6,865 bases of DNA from Chloroflexota bacterium (GTDB taxonomy: Bacteria; Chloroflexota; Dehalococcoidia; SM23-28-2; RBG-16-64-32): assembly GCA_005880075.1 (NCBI GenBank), contig VBJT01000088.1, forward strand, positions 1 through 6,865, written 5' to 3'. A model generated the notes under the pieces. The model saw only the letters and a list, made by a program, of their open reading frames with translations, searched no databases and was not told the DNA's origin. Positions 5,862-6,865 of the stretch are shown here, in pieces (within the stretch, counting starts at the first letter, position 1; each line of letters starts with the position of its first letter). Position numbers and translations under genes: made by a program.

Positions 5862-5871
5862 AACCTAGGTT
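5862..5871. promoter_or_regulatory. 10-bp palindrome AACCTAGGTT upstream of the -35
   Basis: This perfect palindrome lies 6 bp upstream of the TTGACA of the ATPase promoter, where an activator or second repressor dimer could bind. A 10-bp palindrome is only mildly unlikely by chance in a region this size. Confidence 0.25.
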
Positions 5872-5942
5872 CCTCGCCCAACGGATCGCAAGTCGGCCGT
5901 TCGGCAACCTTCCCCTCGCAGCACCCGGCCACTAATGAAGGG

Positions 5943-5959
5943 GCCCGGATTTACCGGGC
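5943..5959. other. GC-rich hairpin GCCCGG-ATTTA-CCGGGC
   Basis: A perfect 6-bp stem closes a 5-nt loop and is followed on the plus strand by TTAT, too short for a confident intrinsic terminator. No gene ends nearby. It could be a remnant terminator, a recombination or REP-like site, or chance. Confidence 0.3.
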
Positions 5960-6095
5960 TTATGACCAGGGTCGCAGCAGCATTTCTCAGCCCGCCAGGG
6001 CTTATCTCAGGCCCAGCCAAAGCGGAGATGATGAAGAACGGGGACTGATCACCCGTTTGCTATCTCGCCGGCGGTAGTGACCTGACGTGGCACAT

Positions 6096-6110
6096 CCAGG
6101 ATCATCCTGG
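6096..6110. other. 15-bp palindrome CCAGGAT-C-ATCCTGG
   Basis: Two perfect 7-bp arms flank a single central base. It lies about 45 bp upstream of the tRNA-Gly remnant and is not attached to any gene. It could be a binding site for a dimeric regulator or part of a recombination region. Confidence 0.35.
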
Positions 6111-6153
6111 TGGGCGGCTCCTTCGTCGAACCTCGCTTATGCGAAGAAACCGA

Positions 6154-6207
6154 GTATTTGCTTCCCAACCAGAGGGTCATGGGTTCGGTTCCCGTCTCCC
6201 CGCTCCA
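6154..6207 (+). pseudogene. Decayed 3' portion of a tRNA-Gly(CCC)
   Basis: The sequence reads as the 3' two-thirds of a glycine tRNA. There is an anticodon loop TTCCCAA (6162-6168, anticodon CCC at 6164-6166) and a T arm ATGGG-TTCGGTT-CCCGT (6179-6195). The 3' acceptor strand is CTCCCCGC, followed by T and CCA (6205-6207). Intact tRNA-Gly genes typically end CTCCCGCTCCA, so one extra C is present. The anticodon stem has a C-C mismatch next to the loop and a G-T pair. No matching 5' acceptor strand or normal D arm lies upstream; instead there is a small TCGC-TTAT-GCGA hairpin (6133-6144). It is therefore unlikely to make a working tRNA. A displaced tRNA 3' end is what integration at a tRNA gene leaves at an element boundary. 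Confidence 0.55.
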
Positions 6208-6460
6208 GATACGATTTCGGTTCTCTGGGTTGCGGTTTTGGGAGTCGCTGTAGGCGTCGTCGCAACGCTCGGTCAGCTGCCGGGCGAAGCTTCTGCTTAA
6301 CTGAGACCTTGCCCTCGCCTTATTCGACGGGCCCAACGCGGTGACCCTGACTCTGGCTGCCTGATCAAGACTTGGGCCGCTGGGAACGAATATCGGTACC
6401 CTCGCCGGGGCTCGTGCAACGAATGTTGTGCCGCGTACCTTTCATAATTCCAACGGAGCC

Positions 6461-6601
6461 ATGGACCGCCGCGGACGGAGATTGAAACAGCGAAGAATGC
6501 ACGCTGGCCCTCGGCATCACCGTCGATCCATCAAGCTCATGCTCTTCATAGCGCTCGTAGCCGTCATTGTAGCGGTCGCTCGTTCACTACACCTTCCCTA
6601 G
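6461..6601 (+). CDS. Candidate 46-aa single-pass membrane peptide
   Basis: ATG 6461 to TAG 6599-6601 encodes a very basic N-terminus (MDRRGRRLKQRR, then HHRR around 19-22). A short hydrophobic helix follows (residues 26-40, LMLFIALVAVIVAVA), then a six-residue tail. This is the layout of a small inner-membrane peptide with the N-terminus inside. A GGAG lies only 2 nt before the ATG, too close for a normal ribosome-binding site. A CATAAT box (6443-6448) sits exactly 12 nt before the ATG, the same geometry as the near-leaderless antitoxin gene. There is no -35 at good spacing and I recognise no homologue. It could be a type I toxin-like or regulatory peptide, or chance. Confidence 0.3.
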   Translation: MDRRGRRLKQRRMHAGPRHHRRSIKLMLFIALVAVIVAVARSLHLP

Positions 6602-6865
6602 CTCGTTGGCAATGAGGTCGAGATCTATCGCTGATGGTGATGTTAACGGCATCAAGCCGTAGGCTAGAGGACTGGCAAGCTCTCATAAATTGCCCAGTAG
6701 TCAAGAAGGACGAATCGGCTATACGGGCTGCGACGGACGCACAATCCCAATTGGGCGTCGTTAGCGCATGCCTCTCAGCCCCCAGTCCACAGGCCAGATC
6801 TCATGCTCGCCAGACAACCCCTTTAGTTCCGCCGTCCGCTTCTCACCCCACGAAACATCCGATCC
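6602..6865. other. Right-hand end with no recognisable feature
   Basis: No open frame with plausible coding character, tRNA or long repeat is seen. The only structure noted is a 5-bp stem ACGGC-ATCAA-GCCGT at 6646-6660, without a T-run. Confidence 0.4.

Larger units (their letters stand above)
5856..6460. other. Gene-poor stretch right of the AAA ATPase promoter
   Basis: I find no convincing coding sequence here. Frames at 6049-6336 (minus) and 6087-6344 (plus) lack domain features, and the second runs through the tRNA remnant. The stretch holds several symmetric elements and the tRNA-Gly remnant, listed separately. The rest shows no feature I recognise. Confidence 0.5.

Noticed and set aside
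6120..6207. Complete functional tRNA-Gly
   Set aside because: There is no 5' acceptor strand pairing with CTCCCCGC, no standard D arm, a mismatch in the anticodon stem, and one extra base before the discriminator.
6049..6336. Minus-strand 95-codon frame
   Set aside because: It runs antisense to the tRNA remnant and has no recognisable domain or convincing start signal.
6087..6344. Plus-strand 85-codon frame
   Set aside because: It crosses the tRNA remnant and contains GSWVRFPSP, the kind of peptide produced when a tRNA T arm is translated. No protein features are seen.

Overview
The window looks like one end of an integrated mobile element or a plasmid-like accessory region from a moderately GC-rich, probably uncultured environmental bacterium. 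The phylum cannot be fixed from the sequence. The gene mix (soluble VirD4/HerA-like ATPase, replication-relaxation protein, ExeA-type ATPase, MerR-like HTH/VapC pair) and the TTG/GTG starts would fit lineages such as Chloroflexota, Methylomirabilota/Rokubacteria or Desulfobacterota, but that is inference.

Layout, left to right. (1) 4-2977, minus strand: a two-gene DNA-transfer/processing module. A 741-aa VirD4/TraG/HerA-like ATPase is followed, with a 113-bp out-of-frame overlap, by a 286-aa replication-relaxation (Replic_Relax) protein. (2) 2978-3122: a divergent promoter region with a good minus-strand sigma70-type promoter for the ATPase and an extended -10 promoter for the rightward genes. 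(3) 3123-3934, plus strand: a type II toxin-antitoxin pair, a MerR/excisionase-type HTH antitoxin and a VapC PIN-domain toxin, joined by an ATGA overlap. (4) 3935-4042: a short convergent spacer with three GTCTATT repeats and a REP-like GGGG...CCCC motif. (5) 4043-5771, minus strand: a 207-aa winged-helix protein resembling plasmid replication initiators, a 168-bp in-phase array of 21 degenerate octanucleotides (consensus TCGTTGRY), and a 282-aa stand-alone ExeA/TnsC-like AAA ATPase. A promoter with a palindromic candidate operator lies upstream of the ATPase. (6) 5856-6865: about 1 kb without a sizeable gene. It carries a GC-rich hairpin, a 15-bp palindrome, a decayed 3' part of a tRNA-Gly(CCC), and one candidate 46-codon membrane peptide.

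Working model (inference): the HTH protein and the AAA ATPase, with the octamer array lying between their genes, form a replication or maintenance module. The VirD4-like ATPase and Replic_Relax protein handle DNA processing or transfer. The VapC pair stabilises the element, and the tRNA-Gly remnant may mark an integration boundary. No relaxase, integrase, transposase or CRISPR is visible here. If the element has a recombinase or relaxase, it should lie left of position 1. I see no proven new system; the initiator-array-ATPase arrangement is the most promising part.
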